From contig NZ_CP083439.1 in NCBI RefSeq assembly GCF_021919125.1, forward strand, positions 372,001-436,000: 64,000 bases of DNA, in the 5' to 3' direction. The notes beneath the pieces were generated by a model that saw only the letters and a program-made list of their open reading frames with translations, did no database searches and was not told the origin of the DNA. Origin of the DNA: Clavibacter sp. A6099. Lineage in GTDB: Bacteria; Actinomycetota; Actinomycetes; Actinomycetales; Microbacteriaceae. Below are positions 61,414-64,000 of this stretch, one piece after another. The position numbers were made by a program, and so were the translations under genes. How positions within the stretch are numbered: the stretch's first letter is position 1; each line of letters begins with the position of its first letter.

Positions 61414-62205
61414 CTACGCAGCCCCGCCCGACGCCCGCGCCACGTGCGCGAGCAGCCGCTCGACCAGCATCCGGCGCAGCTCCACCGACGACCAGCCGTG
61501 ATCCGCGCCCTCCACGGCCGTGAAGGTCGCGCCCGGCATCAGCTCGCCGTAGCGCGCGCCGTAGGTGACCGGCACGACCTGGTCGGCCGTGCCGTGCAGC
61601 ACCTCGACCGGTCCCGGGTATCCGGCGACCGGCCCGTAGACGTCCACGCCCGCGAGCACCTCGTCCGGGAAGCCCAGCCCGAGGCCCATGCCGGCGACGT
61701 CGACGACGCCGCGCTCCCGGGACGCCGCGAGCGGCACGCTCATCACGCGGCCGTGAACGGTGATGTCGTCTACCACCACGCCGGCCGGCGACCACAGCGT
61801 GAGGCTCGCGACGAGCTCGGGCGCGCGGGCGGCGGCCAGGGCCGACTCGACGCCGCCGAGGCTGTGGGCGACCACGTGCACGGGTCCGCCCGCGTCCTCG
61901 GCGAGGGCGCGGATCATCGCGGCCACCTGGTCGACCTCGTCGAGCAGGCGCACGTCGGCGAAGTCGCCGTCGCTCACGCCGTGCCCGAGCCGGTCGTAGG
62001 CGCGCGCCGCCGTGCCGGACGCGGCCAGCGCCCGGGCGACGGGCACCCACAGGCCGTGGCCGCCGGTGCCCGAGTCGCCGAAGCCGTGCACGAGCAGCGC
62101 CCCGGGGGCGCCGGGTCGCACGGTGCCGTGCTCCCAGCCGCGCAGGGTGCGCCCGCCGTGGTCGAGCGCGAGCGGGGCGACCCGGGCCGCGGCGGCCCGG
62201 TCCAT
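61414..62205 (-). CDS. Alpha/beta hydrolase coupled to phenolic acid decarboxylase
   Basis: 263 residues. Oxyanion HGFGD, nucleophile Ser115 in AHSLGG, acid in HGTADQVVPV and histidine in EGADHGWSS. No signal peptide, so cytosolic. Its ATG overlaps the decarboxylase stop by one base (TGATG), so the two are translated together. A role in releasing hydroxycinnamic acids from esters is a reasonable inference from this context. Confidence 0.83.
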   Translation of the reverse strand: MDRAAAARVAPLALDHGGRTLRGWEHGTVRPGAPGALLVHGFGDSGTGGHGLWVPVARALAASGTAARAYDRLGHGVSDGDFADVRLLDEVDQVAAMIRALAEDAGGPVHVVAHSLGGVESALAAARAPELVASLTLWSPAGVVVDDITVHGRVMSVPLAASRERGVVDVAGMGLGLGFPDEVLAGVDVYGPVAGYPGPVEVLHGTADQVVPVTYGARYGELMPGATFTAVEGADHGWSSVELRRMLVERLLAHVARASGGAA

Positions 62206-62735
62206 CAGTTCCGCCGGTCGGCGAAGCCGGCCGGGAGGTCGCCGGGGGCGGTGTCGACGACGGTCTCGTCGTCGGCTCCCACGAACTCGTCGAGGGTGAT
62301 GTGCGCGAACTCCGGCACGACGTAGATCGGGTACGTGGGGCCGGCGTCGCGGTGCGCGCGCATCTGGTCGAGGTGGTCGTTCTGGAAGAGCACGGTCTTG
62401 GATCCGTCCTCCTCCACCCAGCGCGGGAAGAAGATCGTGCCGTGCAGCACGCGGGCGGCCGGGACGATGTTCACGACGACGCTGGTGCCGGTGGGCTCGT
62501 TCCACGAGACCTTGAAGACGCCGTCGGCGAGGGCGACGAGGTCGACCGTCTGGTCCTTGACCCAGCGGCCGCCGACCATGCCCGTGTGGATCCGGTAGTC
62601 GATGGTCGTGGCGTTCTTCACGTACATCTCGTACTGCCAGCCGTTGGCGTACGTGTAGATGAGACGGTGTCCGACGAGGGGGCTGAGGTCCTGAGCGGGC
62701 ACGGGGTGCTCGACGCTCGTGGTGATCGTTGTCAT
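62205..62735 (-). CDS. padC: Phenolic acid decarboxylase
   Basis: 176 residues, non-oxidative decarboxylase of p-coumaric, ferulic and caffeic acids to vinylphenols. Core residues match the B. subtilis enzyme: Y27 and Y29 ([17 protein letters not shown]), R48 (IDYRIHTG) and E80 (VSWNEPTG). A detoxifying enzyme, useful on plant tissue. CAGGAT lies six bases before the ATG, and the promoter overlaps the MarR operator. Confidence 0.93.
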   Translation of the reverse strand: MTTITTSVEHPVPAQDLSPLVGHRLIYTYANGWQYEMYVKNATTIDYRIHTGMVGGRWVKDQTVDLVALADGVFKVSWNEPTGTSVVVNIVPAARVLHGTIFFPRWVEEDGSKTVLFQNDHLDQMRAHRDAGPTYPIYVVPEFAHITLDEFVGADDETVVDTAPGDLPAGFADRRN

Positions 62736-62755
62736 GCGGCGATCCTGACACCGGA

Positions 62756-62776
62756 ATGCGTTTGTCACAAGCGCAT
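62756..62776. promoter_or_regulatory. MarR operator between padC and its regulator
   Basis: A 21-base dyad with arms ATGCG...TTGT and ACAA...CGCAT about a central C. It covers the -35 elements of both divergent promoters: TTGTCA (62762-62767, rightward, 18 bases before TATCCT) and TTGTGA (leftward, 17 bases before CAGGAT). Confidence 0.72.
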
Positions 62777-62797
62777 CTTCCTGGGTATCCTCGGTGC

Positions 62798-63298
62798 ATG
62801 CCCTCCGACCCGACCGCCGCCGAGCTGCGGGTCGTCGCCCGGCGGCTGGGCGCGGAGGTGGGCCCCTTCCGCCGCCGCCTCATGAACGCGTCGCGGAGCG
62901 CGGCCGACCTGCCGGATCTCCCCGACGCGCAGGTCGAGGTGCTCCGCCGCCTCGAGGCGATCGGCTGGGCCACGCCCACCCTGCTCGGTCGCGCGCTCGG
63001 GCTCGCGCGCTCCACCGTCAGCAACCTCATCCTCGCCATGGAGCGCGACGGCCTCGTCGACCGCCGGCTCGCGAAGGGCGACGGCCGCAGCACCGAGGTG
63101 GGCCTCACGGATCACGCGCGGGATCTGCTGCGCACCTTCGACCGCTCGGCCGAGGCCGTGCTCGTGGGCGCCCTCCGCCGTCTCACGCCCGACGAGCGCC
63201 ACGCCATCGCCCGCGCGCTCCCGGCCCTCGAGGCCCTGCACGCGGCGATAGGGGGCGAGCCCCGGCGCACCGAGGCTGCCGACAAGCCCCACCCATGA
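62798..63298 (+). CDS. MarR-family regulator of padC
   Basis: 166 residues. Winged HTH at about 45-115 ([40 protein letters not shown], with wing [13 protein letters not shown]). Divergent from padC with a shared dyad operator, so it probably represses padC until a phenolic acid is present. Leaderless: TATCCT six bases before the ATG. Confidence 0.87.
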   Translation: MPSDPTAAELRVVARRLGAEVGPFRRRLMNASRSAADLPDLPDAQVEVLRRLEAIGWATPTLLGRALGLARSTVSNLILAMERDGLVDRRLAKGDGRSTEVGLTDHARDLLRTFDRSAEAVLVGALRRLTPDERHAIARALPALEALHAAIGGEPRRTEAADKPHP

Positions 63299-63429
63299 CC
63301 TCTGGGTCCGGGCCCCTGCTCGGGACGTCGAGTCCTGGTCGCTCATGGCCCCTGTGGATGGATCGCCATCATGTGCGCGTGGAGGCAGATGATGGCGGCC
63401 TTCCCGCAACTTGATCAAAGGAGATCAAC

Positions 63430-64000
63430 ATGCACATGCAATTCCGTCCGCGCACCGCCGCCGTAGTGATGGCGCTGGGCGCAATCGTCGCATCGACGTC
63501 CATCGCACTCCCCGCCCACGCCGCCACCGAAGACGCTGGCCCAGCTGCGGCCGTCACCAGCTCATCTGCTCCGATGTCCTTCCGAGGCTACGACACGTCT
63601 GTGGCCGAGGCGCACGGCTATCGCATCGTGACCGACGCGCATGGACGTCAGACGAGCGTGCCGGTGTCCGCGGAAGCCAAGAGCGAGGTCGTGCTTGACA
63701 ACGCCCTTCCCGGCGACTGCGGCTCGTCCTTCGTCAATGCCACCAAGCTGGCCAACGACACGCTCGCTATCAACACCGGCTACCAGGTCCCGTTTCCGGT
63801 CGCCGAGAAGACATGGCGCGTCACTGCGGTCTCGGTGTTCGACTCTCACACGTTCCCGTGGGACGGACCTAGCGGAGGTGCCTGGTCCGCCCAGGCCGCC
63901 GCGACGTTGGTCGGTCCTGGAGTCGCGGGCGTCACGCTGAGCTCGCATGTGATCGGTGACGATGGGACGGTCTGCTACTCGGCCGGACCGACGGACACCT
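63430..64000 (+). CDS. Secreted protein of unknown function (3' end missing)
   Basis: The first 190 residues are in the window and the frame is open at the edge. Signal peptide MHMQFRPRTAAVVMALGAIV with cleavage near AHAATE. The mature part contains GDCGSSFVNATKLAND and a second cysteine (TVCYSAG), probably disulfide-bonded. The Shine-Dalgarno AAAGGAG is near ideal. Codon use is less GC-biased than in neighbours and no GGATCC occurs from 62.4 kb to the edge, hinting at an accessory gene. No family recognised. Confidence 0.7.
   Translation, partial: MHMQFRPRTAAVVMALGAIVASTSIALPAHAATEDAGPAAAVTSSSAPMSFRGYDTSVAEAHGYRIVTDAHGRQTSVPVSAEAKSEVVLDNALPGDCGSSFVNATKLANDTLAINTGYQVPFPVAEKTWRVTAVSVFDSHTFPWDGPSGGAWSAQAAATLVGPGVAGVTLSSHVIGDDGTVCYSAGPTDT

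Noticed and set aside
1-64000. CRISPR arrays, rRNA or tRNA genes, riboswitches
   Set aside because: No regularly spaced repeats, cloverleaf or known aptamer pattern was seen on reading through.

Overview
The window is about 64 kb of very GC-rich DNA with short intergenic spaces, many ATGA/GTGA gene overlaps and many genes that appear to start without a leader (a TANNNT-like -10 box six bases before ATG/GTG). With the gene repertoire (manganese catalase, phosphoketolase, C50-type carotenoid genes, tandem Gls24/Asp23 proteins, phenolic acid decarboxylase, galactofuranose-type ABC importer), this points to an actinobacterium of the Microbacteriaceae, most like Clavibacter or a close relative. 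That is an inference from sequence style; no rRNA gene is present to confirm it. No tRNA, rRNA, CRISPR array or transposase was seen.

Layout. 1-6 kb: the 3' part of an amidohydrolase gene, an HTH regulator with a membrane tail, and a run of small membrane or lipoprotein genes, with a duplicated promoter module and a decayed HTH gene. 6.1-9.3 kb: threonine aldolase, NudK-type Nudix hydrolase and an SQR-like flavoprotein. 9.6-11.2 kb: two Gls24/Asp23 envelope-stress proteins, the second with a long alanine-rich repeat tail. 11.2-15.5 kb: a septum-formation-type lipoprotein, a DUF805 protein, and a translationally coupled operon of ABC ATPase, ABC-2 permease and small export protein. 15.5-18 kb: SMP-30 lactonase and two short-chain dehydrogenases.

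18.0-21.4 kb is the standout: a visibly AT-richer island without a single GGATCC (a word very common elsewhere in the window). It holds one three-gene operon: an sce7726-like protein with a PD-(D/E)xK-like nuclease signature, an sce7725-like protein, and a protein with an N-terminal zinc ribbon and a RES domain (NAD+-degrading toxin fold). It sits between the 3' ends of two host genes. I propose it as a candidate, poorly described defence or toxin system.

21.4-26.4 kb: NarL-type two-component system, DHA2 drug exporter, alpha/beta hydrolase. 27.2-30.8 kb: phytoene desaturase-like and UbiA-type lycopene-elongase-like genes, divergent from a glycosyltransferase. 30.9-35.9 kb: MerR/SDR pair, OhrR-Ohr-DoxX peroxide module, small membrane protein and VOC protein. 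35.9-45 kb: epoxide hydrolase, then a complete galactofuranose-type sugar ABC importer with a second ATPase gene, twin LacI operators and a LacI regulator. 45-50.6 kb: manganese catalase, two lipoproteins, phosphoketolase. 51-56 kb: three tandem secreted paralogues with 0, 2 and 3 Ig-like modules. 56-60 kb: pentapeptide protein and an iron-siderophore importer (no ATPase nearby) under an iron box. 60-64 kb: acetyltransferase, methyltransferase, a phenolic acid decarboxylase/hydrolase operon with its MarR regulator, and the start of a secreted protein.
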